Positions 17,695-26,504 of a DNA stretch of 64,000 bases are shown here, piece after piece. The notes under the pieces are model-generated. The model was given only the letters and a program-made list of their open reading frames with translations. It made no database searches and had not been told where the DNA came from. The stretch comes from an uncultured Dokdonia sp. Lineage in GTDB: Bacteria; Bacteroidota; Bacteroidia; Flavobacteriales; Flavobacteriaceae. The position numbers were made by a program, and so were the translations under genes. The DNA is taken from NCBI RefSeq assembly GCF_947492815.1, contig NZ_CANLOB010000015.1:56805-120804 (forward strand), written 5' to 3'. The first letter of the stretch is position 1; every line of letters begins with the position of its first letter.

Positions 17695-18210
17695 ATGAAT
17701 ATACTTCCAAAATCTCAATACGAACAGATTTTTTATGGTTCGCAAATTACTACGCAACATATCAAACTTGTATTAGAAGAAGCTGGCATATCCAGTGTAG
17801 TAAGAGATGATGGGGAGAGTGCCTTAAGAGGTGGTTATGGTGCAGCTCATACAGGTGATGTAAAATTATTTGTAGATAAAAAAGATGTGCTCAAAGCAAA
17901 GCATCTTGTTACTAGCACAATAGAAAAACTAGAGACCCAGAATATTTCTGATGAAGATCTAGAGAAACTTTCGCAACAAAAAGATCCTGTTATTCCTATT
18001 AGGAAGGCAACTACGCAAAAAAAAGAGACCTATCGTAGATCTCCTTTTAATTTATTTATAAATGTAGGACTTATTATCCTTTCTATCTGGAGGCTTTCTC
18101 CTCTGCTAAAAGGAGAAACACTTTCTACATTGCGTATCGTTGTAAGTACTGGTATCCTCTTGTTTTGTAGCTGGGCAGTTATCCAACATTTTACCCCAAA
18201 AAAAACATAA
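17695..18210 (+). CDS. DUF2007-domain membrane protein
   Basis: The 171-residue protein starts with a DUF2007-like domain (about residues 5-80): 'IFYGSQITTQHIKLVLEEAG', then 'GDVKLFVDKKDVLKAKHLV'. DUF2007 is a small ACT/PII-like fold annotated as a putative signal-transducing domain; its ligand is unknown. A charged linker leads to two C-terminal membrane segments. The gene starts on the base after the stop of the preceding membrane-protein gene, and the pair likely forms one functional unit. Its stop is 2 bases from the convergent ABC-F gene. Confidence 0.75.
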   Translation: MNILPKSQYEQIFYGSQITTQHIKLVLEEAGISSVVRDDGESALRGGYGAAHTGDVKLFVDKKDVLKAKHLVTSTIEKLETQNISDEDLEKLSQQKDPVIPIRKATTQKKETYRRSPFNLFINVGLIILSIWRLSPLLKGETLSTLRIVVSTGILLFCSWAVIQHFTPKKT

Positions 18211-18212
18211 TG

Positions 18213-19835
<1,623 letters not shown>

Positions 19836-19862
19836 TTATATCTATTTATGTTTTTAAGCGTG

Positions 19863-19870
19863 CAAAAATA
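19863..19870 (-). promoter_or_regulatory. -7 box (TATTTTTG) for the ABC-F gene
   Basis: The minus strand carries a perfect TAnnTTTG about 30 bases before the start codon. I see no matching TTG upstream. Confidence 0.5.
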
Positions 19871-20041
19871 CCGATTATTAAAGAGATTGCGAAGTAGATT
19901 TGGAAGTATACGACTATATTCTTTGTTTTTATTCAATTAAATAAACTTCAAACTAGAAATATGTCATGTAAAGTGTAGATTTTAAGGTAAAATGATATGC
20001 GTTTTAACTTCTAATTAACAACACTTATACTCAGTAAAAGT

Positions 20042-20049
20042 TACATTTG
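20042..20049 (+). promoter_or_regulatory. -7 box (TACATTTG) for the lipoprotein gene
   Basis: TACATTTG matches TAnnTTTG and would start transcription near 20056, ahead of the signal-peptide codons of the next gene. No clear TTG lies at -33. Confidence 0.45.
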
Positions 20050-20099
20050 AGAGTTAATATGTAAAATATATAGTTATCATTCATACACAACGCTATACA

Positions 20100-21512
20100 A
20101 TTTTTAAAGGAATCGCCCCTATTCTCTTATCGCTATTTGTGTTAAGTGCTTGTGACGCTACAAAAGGGAAGAAATCTAATGCCACTTATCTTGGAGGTGA
20201 AATTATTAACCCTAAGAGGGATCACATATTACTTCAAAAAAATGATAAAATCATAGACACCATTCCTTTAGATGCTCATAACCGTTTTTTATATGAGTTT
20301 AAAGACTTTGAGCCTGGATTATATAGGTTCTGGCACAGAGAAAACCAATTGATACATATAGAGTCTGGTGATAGTATCATGATGCGTGTAAATACTGTTG
20401 AGTTTGATGAATCACTTAGTTTTTCTGGCAAAGGCTCTGAACGCAGTCGTTTTTTGATAGATTTATTTTTACAATGGGAAGAAGAGAATGAAGGGTTTAT
20501 ACATCACTACCAAAAAGAACCTAAAGACTTTGAAACTCTACTAGACTCCATACATCAAGTTCGTTTAAAAAAGTTAGCAAAGTTTTATGAAAAATATGAT
20601 AATGTTTCAGAAAACTTTAAAGAGATCGCTGAGGCTTCTGTACATTATGATAATTACCAACGTAGAGAGAGTTATCCATTTTCTCATTACAAGAAAAATG
20701 ATAAACTTACTTTTATTGAAGAATTACCGTCAGACTTTTATAGCTTTCGCGAAAGCATAAACTTAAACAACACCAATTTAAGAGATCTCTACCCGTACCA
20801 ACGTTATTTAAATGCATTTTTAGACCATCAAGCTTATAAAGGATATTGTCAAGATCAGTCATATAACACAGTATCGTTTTTACATAACTATAATGAAATA
20901 AAGGTAATAGATAAGCATATAGAAAACCCAGAACTTAAAGATATGTTTCTATATCGAACTGGAAGAAGGTTTATTGAAAATAGTAATGACAAAGAGGGTG
21001 TAAGTGAAATTTTCAAATTAGTAACAGCTTCTATGACTTCGCAAAAAACGAAAAGCGAAATTCAACAATTATATACTTCGCATAAAAAAATGGAAACAGG
21101 AAATGTTATTCCTGATCTTATTCTTGTTGATTCAGAACAACGTATGGTAACGCTTTCTAGCAGGATTAGAAAACCTACTGCACTTTACTTTTGGTCATAC
21201 AATAACCATATGCATCTAGAAGAATCGCATAAAAAAGCAAAAGACTTACAAGCAAAGTATCCTGAATTTAATTTTATAGGAATTAATGTAAACAACGAAA
21301 CGGGAAAGTGGATCAAACATATCAAACAACATAAATTTAATCCTTCTATGGAGTATCGGTTTGATAATGCCCAAAATGCCAGAAAATCACTTGTTATAAA
21401 TAATTTAAGTAAAACAATAGTACTTGATAAAAATGGTAAGATTTTAAATAGTCATGCCAATATACACAGCATAGATTTTGAAAGCGAATTACTTGCGTAT
21501 TTGAATCAATAA
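20100..21512 (+). CDS. TlpA-like lipoprotein without a canonical start codon
   Basis: The frame is open from a TAA at 20055. Translating upstream of the first GTG (20139) gives a textbook lipoprotein signal, 'FKGIAPILLSLFVLSAC', but no ATG, GTG or TTG in that stretch. An ATT codon at 20100 (or at 20079) would have to initiate; starting at the GTG would remove most of the signal. The mature protein (about 450 residues) has a beta-rich N-terminal domain of the DUF4369 kind, a helical middle and a C-terminal thioredoxin fold ('IRKPTALYFWSYNN') that lacks a CxxC pair, so it is probably not an oxidoreductase. The dispersed palindrome is in frame at 20743-20756. Confidence 0.6.
   Translation: MFKGIAPILLSLFVLSACDATKGKKSNATYLGGEIINPKRDHILLQKNDKIIDTIPLDAHNRFLYEFKDFEPGLYRFWHRENQLIHIESGDSIMMRVNTVEFDESLSFSGKGSERSRFLIDLFLQWEEENEGFIHHYQKEPKDFETLLDSIHQVRLKKLAKFYEKYDNVSENFKEIAEASVHYDNYQRRESYPFSHYKKNDKLTFIEELPSDFYSFRESINLNNTNLRDLYPYQRYLNAFLDHQAYKGYCQDQSYNTVSFLHNYNEIKVIDKHIENPELKDMFLYRTGRRFIENSNDKEGVSEIFKLVTASMTSQKTKSEIQQLYTSHKKMETGNVIPDLILVDSEQRMVTLSSRIRKPTALYFWSYNNHMHLEESHKKAKDLQAKYPEFNFIGINVNNETGKWIKHIKQHKFNPSMEYRFDNAQNARKSLVINNLSKTIVLDKNGKILNSHANIHSIDFESELLAYLNQ
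20743..20756. repeat. Dispersed palindrome inside the lipoprotein gene (FRES frame)
   Basis: A perfect GCTTTCGCGAAAGC read as S-F-R-E-S. Confidence 0.95.
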
Positions 21513-21532
21513 TAAAAAAATAAGATCTATAA

Positions 21533-21566
21533 AAAAGCCGATTCAAACTATTTTGAATCGGCTTTT
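21533..21566. terminator. Bidirectional terminator between convergent genes
   Basis: A 15-bp stem (21533-21547 with 21552-21566) with a 4-base loop and A/T flanks serves the lipoprotein gene and the aldolase gene. Confidence 0.9.
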
Positions 21567-21588
21567 CTTATGTATTTCAAAAAAGGTT

Positions 21589-22245
21589 TTAGCTATTACC
21601 TTTCTTATAATCTGCTAAAAACTTTGCGAGGCCAATATCTGTAAGTGGATGTTTTAATAATCCCTCTATAGATGACAAAGGCCCTGTCATTACATCTGCT
21701 CCAATTTTTGCACAGTCTATTACATGCATTGTATGACGTACAGATGCTGCTAAAATTTCTGTTTCAAAAGCATAGTTATCATATATATGACGAATTTCAG
21801 CAATAAGGTTAAGACCATCTGTCGAGATATCATCTAATCTTCCTATAAAAGGAGATACGTATGTTGCTCCTGCTTTAGCTGCAAGTATAGCTTGTCCTGC
21901 AGAAAATACAAGTGTGACATTAGTACGAATACCTTTATCACTAAAATATTTACATGCTTTTACACCATCTTTAATCATTGGTAGCTTTACTACAATTTGA
22001 TCATGTAATGCTGCTAATTCTTCACCTTCTTTAACCATAGCATCGTACTCAGTTGCTATTACTTCTGCACTAACATCTCCATCTACGATGTTACAAATAT
22101 CAACATAATGCTTTAAGATATTATCACGCCCTGTAATTCCCTCTTTTGCCATAAGCGAAGGATTTGTTGTTACACCATCTAGTACGCCAAGGTCTTGCGC
22201 TTCCTTAATTTGAGCAAGATTTGCTGTATCAATAAAAAATTTCAT
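21589..22245 (-). CDS. fsa: Transaldolase / fructose-6-phosphate aldolase (TalC/Fsa type)
   Basis: The 218-residue protein is the short type of transaldolase-family enzyme. It shows 'GVTTNPSL' near residue 26, the Schiff-base lysine in 'VVKLPM' (about residue 86), '[11 protein letters not shown]' and '[11 protein letters not shown]'. Members either move dihydroxyacetone units in the pentose phosphate pathway or cleave fructose 6-phosphate; sequence alone does not decide which, although transaldolase is more likely as a housekeeping role. A TATTTTTG box precedes it and a strong terminator follows. Confidence 0.92.
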   Translation of the reverse strand: MKFFIDTANLAQIKEAQDLGVLDGVTTNPSLMAKEGITGRDNILKHYVDICNIVDGDVSAEVIATEYDAMVKEGEELAALHDQIVVKLPMIKDGVKACKYFSDKGIRTNVTLVFSAGQAILAAKAGATYVSPFIGRLDDISTDGLNLIAEIRHIYDNYAFETEILAASVRHTMHVIDCAKIGADVMTGPLSSIEGLLKHPLTDIGLAKFLADYKKGNS

Positions 22246-22273
22246 AGGATAGAATGTTATTGTATTGTTTTTA

Positions 22274-22281
22274 CAAAAATA
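22274..22281 (-). promoter_or_regulatory. -7 box (TATTTTTG) for the aldolase gene
   Basis: A perfect TAnnTTTG on the minus strand lies about 29 bases before the start codon. Confidence 0.5.
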
Positions 22282-22342
22282 GGTAAAGAAACAATCTTAA
22301 TATATAAGTAGTGTTTTAATTTATTTTACACTTATACACAAT

Positions 22343-23146
22343 CTATAATTTGTAATGATTTAAAAGTAATTTTTCATACCAAGTATCTGGTAGTATTCGC
22401 TTGAGAGCAATGCTAAATTTTTGCATAAAAAAACCTACCCTATAATGTACTTTAGGGTTTTTAGAAAGCATGATACGGTATACCACTTTTGCCATGACTT
22501 GCGTATCCATTCCTGCATCTACATGCTCATCCATAAGTTGCAAAGTATTCCCATAATTTTCTTTGTAAGGAGAATTCTCTAGAATGGGAGCATGGTAACG
22601 TCCTGCTGCAATATTTGTTGCGAAATCTCCGGGAGCTACAGTGGTCATTTTTACATTAAACTCTTTAAGTTCCATTCGGTATGCCTCTGTCGTGATACCT
22701 AAAGCTCCTTTTGTAGCGCTATAAATACCTCTATAAGGTAATCCCATATAACCTGCTATAGAAGTAACATTAATAATCATACCGCTACGTTGTGCACGCA
22801 TAGTAGGTAAAACTGCTTTTATAACCTCTAAAGCACCAAAGTAATTGGTTTCAAAAACACGTCTTATTTCATTGTCTGGAGTTTCTTCTAGTGGACCTGT
22901 TATCCCCATTCCAGCATTATTAATTAAATAATCAATTTGATTTTGCTCTTGAAGAATAGTTTGAATAGCCGCTGTTATAGAATCATGTACAGTAACATCT
23001 AAAGGAATCATGCGCACCTCTCCTTCTTTAACTGCTTTAGGATTACGACTTGTACCATATACAGTAAAACCTTTATCAGAAAGATAATGTGCTATTGTTT
23101 TCCCTATTCCAGAAGAAGCACCAGTTATTAAAACGACCTTAGACAT
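22343..23146 (-). CDS. Short-chain dehydrogenase/reductase
   Basis: I start at the ATG at 23146, since the longer frame uses TTG. The 267-residue protein is a classical SDR: NAD(P)-binding 'TGASSGIGK' at about residues 7-15, 'NNAGMG', catalytic serine in 'VTSIAGYMG', and the YxxxK motif in 'YSATKGAL'. The C-terminal tail has a hydrophobic, basic stretch ('FMQKFSIALKRILPDTWYEKLL'-like) seen in SDRs that act on lipids at the membrane. The substrate is unknown. Confidence 0.9.
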   Translation of the reverse strand: MSKVVLITGASSGIGKTIAHYLSDKGFTVYGTSRNPKAVKEGEVRMIPLDVTVHDSITAAIQTILQEQNQIDYLINNAGMGITGPLEETPDNEIRRVFETNYFGALEVIKAVLPTMRAQRSGMIINVTSIAGYMGLPYRGIYSATKGALGITTEAYRMELKEFNVKMTTVAPGDFATNIAAGRYHAPILENSPYKENYGNTLQLMDEHVDAGMDTQVMAKVVYRIMLSKNPKVHYRVGFFMQKFSIALKRILPDTWYEKLLLNHYKL

Positions 23147-23251
23147 GTATGTTGCATTTAGACGCAAATATCAAACTACACATATCAATATGCAAATTAT
23201 ATGTACAGGGATTCCAATAATAATGAAGTTTTGAATCTAATCGATGTATGG

Positions 23252-23698
23252 CTATCTAATGGCCCGTGCTTTATCTAGAAAAGCAAAATAGCCGCTGGTA
23301 TCTCTTAACATGCTATATGCTGAAATACGTTCTTTTATTTTTCCATTAGCATCAAGCGCCAGCAATGTAGGAAAAGCACCATCTTTATTATACTTTTTCT
23401 GAAGTTCTTTATTCTTTTTAAACTGTTCTGGGGTAATAATATCTTCTCTAAAAGGAACATCTACTTCTAACAAGACAAAATCATTAGCCTGTTTTAAAAA
23501 TTCTGAATGTTGCCAAAAATCTTTTTTCAACATCTTGCAAGGCCCACACCAATCGCTTCCTGTAAAATACATCAGTATAGGTTTTTTTTCCTTTTTAGCA
23601 ACCCTTTTTGCCTTGTCAAAATCAGTGAGCCAAGTAGCCTCTTGTGCATTAGAGACAGCAGCTATAGTAATAAAAAGAATAAAAAATAAGCGTTTCAT
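23252..23698 (-). CDS. Exported thioredoxin-family protein
   Basis: The 148-residue protein has a signal peptide (1-18) and a thioredoxin fold of the DsbD-gamma/thioredoxin_7 kind: 'PILMYFTGSDWCGPCKMLKK' holds the C-G-P-C active site near residue 51. The cis-proline region 'GAFPTLLALD' is present. It probably keeps periplasmic disulfides reduced. The gene stands alone between the SDR and nitroreductase genes on the same strand. Confidence 0.88.
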   Translation of the reverse strand: MKRLFFILFITIAAVSNAQEATWLTDFDKAKRVAKKEKKPILMYFTGSDWCGPCKMLKKDFWQHSEFLKQANDFVLLEVDVPFREDIITPEQFKKNKELQKKYNKDGAFPTLLALDANGKIKERISAYSMLRDTSGYFAFLDKARAIR

Positions 23699-23823
23699 GA
23701 GACAAGACTATTACACTAACAAATTTAAAATTTTATACGAAATCAACAAACACGATATGTGCCTAGTTCATTTCACTCAATGAAAATAACAAGAATCTTG
23801 CCAAATTATTGTCAGTTTTACAC

Positions 23824-24456
23824 TTAAATTTCAATCACTGCATCAGATAATGTCTTTCTGACCTTCTTAAAGTCTGCAAACATATCATCATCTGCACGAT
23901 ATCCAATAGGCATAACTAGCACAGCAGAGAGCCCTTTTTCAGAAAGTCCTAAAAGCTCATTATAACGATCAGAATTAAACCCTTCCATAGGACACGCATC
24001 TATTTTTTCTAAAGCACATATGGTAAGTAAATTACCCATTGCAAGATAAGCTTGCTTTGTAGCCCAATTCTCAATAGCCTCTGGAGACTCATTAGCAAAA
24101 TGACCATACAAATAATCTCTGAAAGGTTTTAAAATCTCATCAGGAGTATTTCTCGTTTCTTTTACATTACTAAAATAAGCTTCTATATAAGATTGATCTA
24201 TATTCTTTTCTATACAAAACACTAACACATGAGATGCGTCTGCAACTTGCTGTTGATTCATTGAAACAGGCACCAAATCATTCTGTAGATTTTGATCTTG
24301 AATAACAAGCAACTTTACAGGTTGTAATCCAAAGCTAGAAGCAGTAAGGTTAAATGCATTTTTTACAACAGTTATTTTAGATGCTGGCAACATACGAGTC
24401 GCATCAAATTTTTTAGTGGCATATCGCCATTCAAGTGCTTCTAAGAATTGTGACAT
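23824..24456 (-). CDS. NAD(P)H-dependent nitroreductase family protein
   Basis: I start at the ATG at 24456 (MSQFLEAL). The longer frame would translate through a TATCTTTG promoter box at 24477-24484. The 210-residue protein matches NfsB-like FMN enzymes: 'WRYATKKFD' at the start, 'SSFGLQPVKLLVI' near residue 40, and 'LEKIDACPMEGF' with 'PIGYRADDD' near the end. Such enzymes reduce nitroaromatics or quinones using NAD(P)H. Confidence 0.9.
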   Translation of the reverse strand: MSQFLEALEWRYATKKFDATRMLPASKITVVKNAFNLTASSFGLQPVKLLVIQDQNLQNDLVPVSMNQQQVADASHVLVFCIEKNIDQSYIEAYFSNVKETRNTPDEILKPFRDYLYGHFANESPEAIENWATKQAYLAMGNLLTICALEKIDACPMEGFNSDRYNELLGLSEKGLSAVLVMPIGYRADDDMFADFKKVRKTLSDAVIEI

Positions 24457-24476
24457 AATTGTAATATTAATTGATG

Positions 24477-24484
24477 CAAAGATA
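24477..24484 (-). promoter_or_regulatory. -7 box (TATCTTTG) for the nitroreductase gene
   Basis: A perfect TAnnTTTG about 20 bases before the chosen ATG; it fixes the start by excluding the longer frame. Confidence 0.65.
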
Positions 24485-24559
24485 CTATCCAACTTGCGAA
24501 AAATATAATAACTAGCTATAGTAAAAACTAATAGCAGTATTAAAATAAGGGTACTAAAA

Positions 24560-24582
24560 AAGCCTCCCTAATAAGGAAGGCT
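24560..24582 (-). terminator. Terminator of the L31 gene
   Basis: An AAGCCT...AGGCTT stem with one internal mismatch lies 25 bases past the stop, with T residues following on the minus strand. Confidence 0.7.
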
Positions 24583-24606
24583 TGTATATAATATATGCGT
24601 CTAAGT

Positions 24607-24858
24607 TTATTTTTTGAACTTAGCGTATTTGTTTTTGAATTTATCGATACGTCCAGCTGTATCTACTAACTTAGCTTTTCCAGTATAGTAAGGATGAGAA
24701 GTTCTAGAAATTTCTAATTTAATAAGTGGATACTCCGTTCCATCAACTTCAATCGTTTCTTTAGTGTCGGCTGCAGATTTTGTTAAAAACACTTCATCAT
24801 TTGACATGTCTTTAAATGCAACTAATCTATAATTTTCTGGGTGTATACCTTGTTTCAT
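24607..24858 (-). CDS. rpmE2: 50S ribosomal protein L31 type B
   Basis: The 83-residue protein begins 'MKQGIHPENYRLVAFKDMS' and contains 'EISRTSHPYYTGK', the hallmark of L31. It lacks the zinc-binding CxxC pairs, which marks it as the C-minus type B form with a longer tail. It binds the large ribosomal subunit near the inter-subunit bridge. A good promoter lies upstream. Confidence 0.97.
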   Translation of the reverse strand: MKQGIHPENYRLVAFKDMSNDEVFLTKSAADTKETIEVDGTEYPLIKLEISRTSHPYYTGKAKLVDTAGRIDKFKNKYAKFKK

Positions 24859-24896
24859 TTCGTAACTCTATTATTAATGCTCGATTTTTCGAGGTG

Positions 24897-24926
24897 CAAA
24901 TTTACATATAAATAAGTTATTTGCAA
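24897..24926 (-). promoter_or_regulatory. rpmE2 promoter (TTG-N19-TAAATTTG)
   Basis: On the minus strand TTG (24926-24924) and TAAATTTG (24904-24897) are 19 bases apart, matching the Bacteroidota consensus. Transcription would begin about 30 bases ahead of the start codon. Confidence 0.75.
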
Positions 24927-24989
24927 ATATAAAAACATAAAAAAACACTTAAAAAATCGATTTTATTCATTTAATACCACAATGTAAGG

Positions 24990-24997
24990 TATCTTTG
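24990..24997 (+). promoter_or_regulatory. -7 box (TATCTTTG) for the DUF4199/glycosyltransferase pair
   Basis: A perfect TAnnTTTG lies 39 bases before the ATG at 25037. It overlaps the TTG that would start the longer frame, so that start is unlikely. Confidence 0.6.
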
Positions 24998-25036
24998 TAC
25001 ACAAATGCAACCATAACTAACATTTTTAAAAATAAT

Positions 25037-25549
25037 ATGGAAGGTGTAAAATTAAGTGTTCAAAAATATGCGCTAGGATTAGGATTACTAGCTGGAATTA
25101 CTAGAATTTTTATAGATATTATTCCTAAAACACTCGATTTCTCTGCAATAGCTTGGTACTTTACATACGCAGTAGCATTTATTTTTGAAATTATTTTTAT
25201 AGTGTATGCCCTTAAAAAGTATAAAAAAACTAATGGATCTTTAGACTTAGGAGAAGCCGCTAGAATAGGTGTCATTATTATGCTTATTTTAGGATTTCTC
25301 TTTACTAGTTTTGCATATATATATGACAATTTTATCGATCCAGAATTTACAATGAGTAAAACGCTTGAGCTAATGGAGAGTTTTAATCCAGAAGGTATTA
25401 AAGAAAAAGAAACTCAATTTGCCGATGCCAATGAAAACAAGGCTAAATCTTTATTAGGAATTTTAACTTATACACTGTATTTTGTGTTCCTAGGAGCTGT
25501 AATTTCATTAATTGCAGGAGCCGCATTGCGTACAAAAGAATCTGAATAA
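25037..25549 (+). CDS. DUF4199-domain membrane protein
   Basis: The 170-residue protein has four membrane segments (about residues 10-30, 38-58, 72-96 and 140-162), as in DUF4199 proteins of Bacteroidota. A charged loop with 'SFNPEGIKEKETQFADANENK' features separates the third and fourth segments. The function is unknown. It is followed after a single base by the glycosyltransferase gene; DUF4199 genes often accompany such enzymes, so a joint role in polyprenyl-linked sugar handling is a fair inference. Confidence 0.85.
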   Translation: MEGVKLSVQKYALGLGLLAGITRIFIDIIPKTLDFSAIAWYFTYAVAFIFEIIFIVYALKKYKKTNGSLDLGEAARIGVIIMLILGFLFTSFAYIYDNFIDPEFTMSKTLELMESFNPEGIKEKETQFADANENKAKSLLGILTYTLYFVFLGAVISLIAGAALRTKESE

Positions 25550-25550
25550 T

Positions 25551-26492
25551 ATGCAACTATCTGTTGTTATCCCCTTGCTTAATGAGCAAGAATCTCTTAA
25601 AGAATTACACCATTGGATTTCAGAAGTAATGGAAACCAACGGTTTTTCCTATGAGATTTTATTTATTGATGATGGAAGTACGGATCAATCGTGGAGTGAG
25701 ATATATACGCTTTCGCGAAAGCATACCCAAGTAAAAGCTATTAGGTTTAGTAAAAACTATGGTAAATCTCAAGCCTTACACGCTGGCTTTGCTGCTGCAC
25801 AAGGCGATGTAATCATTACCATGGATGCCGATTTACAAGATAATCCCGAAGAAATTCCTGAGTTATATAAAATGATTACAGAAGAAGGTTATGATCTAGT
25901 TTCTGGATGGAAAAAGAAACGATACGATTCTGTAATTGCTAAAAACCTCCCCAGCAAACTATTTAATGCTGCGGCACGTAAAACTAGTGGATTAAAGTTA
26001 CATGATTTTAACTGCGGACTTAAAGCCTACAAAAAAGACGTTATCAAAACAGTAGATGTATATGGAGAAATGCATCGTTATATCCCTGTGCTAGCTAAAA
26101 ATGCTGGTTTTCCTAATATTGGTGAAAAAGTAGTACAGCATCAAGCACGTAAATATGGTACTACAAAATTTGGTATGGAACGATTTATTAATGGTTTTCT
26201 AGACCTATTAACTATTTGGTTCTTATCAAAATTTGCTAAAAGCCCTATGCATCTTTTTGGAGCACTCGGCGTTTTTATGTTTTTTATTGGATTTTGTTTT
26301 TCACTTTATCTCGGTATAGATAAACTATTTATAAATCCTGAAGGACGTTTGATTACAGATAGGCCAGAATTTTATATTGCCCTCGTAGCTATGGTTATAG
26401 GAGTGCAACTATTTATTGCTGGATTTATTGGAGAGCTTTTACAAAGATCTTCTAAGGATAAAGAACGGTATCAAATTAAAGAGACTATATAA
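25551..26492 (+). CDS. Family 2 glycosyltransferase (dolichyl-phosphate mannosyltransferase/GtrB-like)
   Basis: I start at the ATG at 25551, one base after the previous stop. The 313-residue protein has a GT-A domain with 'VVIPLLNEQESL' at the start, 'DDGSTDQSW' near residue 43 and the metal-binding 'DADLQDNPEE' near residue 92. Two C-terminal membrane segments (about 235-258 and 275-298) complete the GtrB-like layout. It likely transfers a sugar to a polyprenyl phosphate on the cytoplasmic face. The dispersed palindrome encodes T-L-S-R-K-H near residue 54, between two core strands. Confidence 0.9.
   Translation: MQLSVVIPLLNEQESLKELHHWISEVMETNGFSYEILFIDDGSTDQSWSEIYTLSRKHTQVKAIRFSKNYGKSQALHAGFAAAQGDVIITMDADLQDNPEEIPELYKMITEEGYDLVSGWKKKRYDSVIAKNLPSKLFNAAARKTSGLKLHDFNCGLKAYKKDVIKTVDVYGEMHRYIPVLAKNAGFPNIGEKVVQHQARKYGTTKFGMERFINGFLDLLTIWFLSKFAKSPMHLFGALGVFMFFIGFCFSLYLGIDKLFINPEGRLITDRPEFYIALVAMVIGVQLFIAGFIGELLQRSSKDKERYQIKETI
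25709..25722. repeat. Dispersed palindrome inside the glycosyltransferase (LSRK frame)
   Basis: A perfect GCTTTCGCGAAAGC read as T-L-S-R-K-H. Confidence 0.95.
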
Positions 26493-26504
26493 GATCTCTT
26501 TAAA

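Noticed and set aside
24457..24492. N-terminal extension of the nitroreductase
   Set aside because: The extension contains the TATCTTTG promoter box, and the shorter start matches family N-termini.
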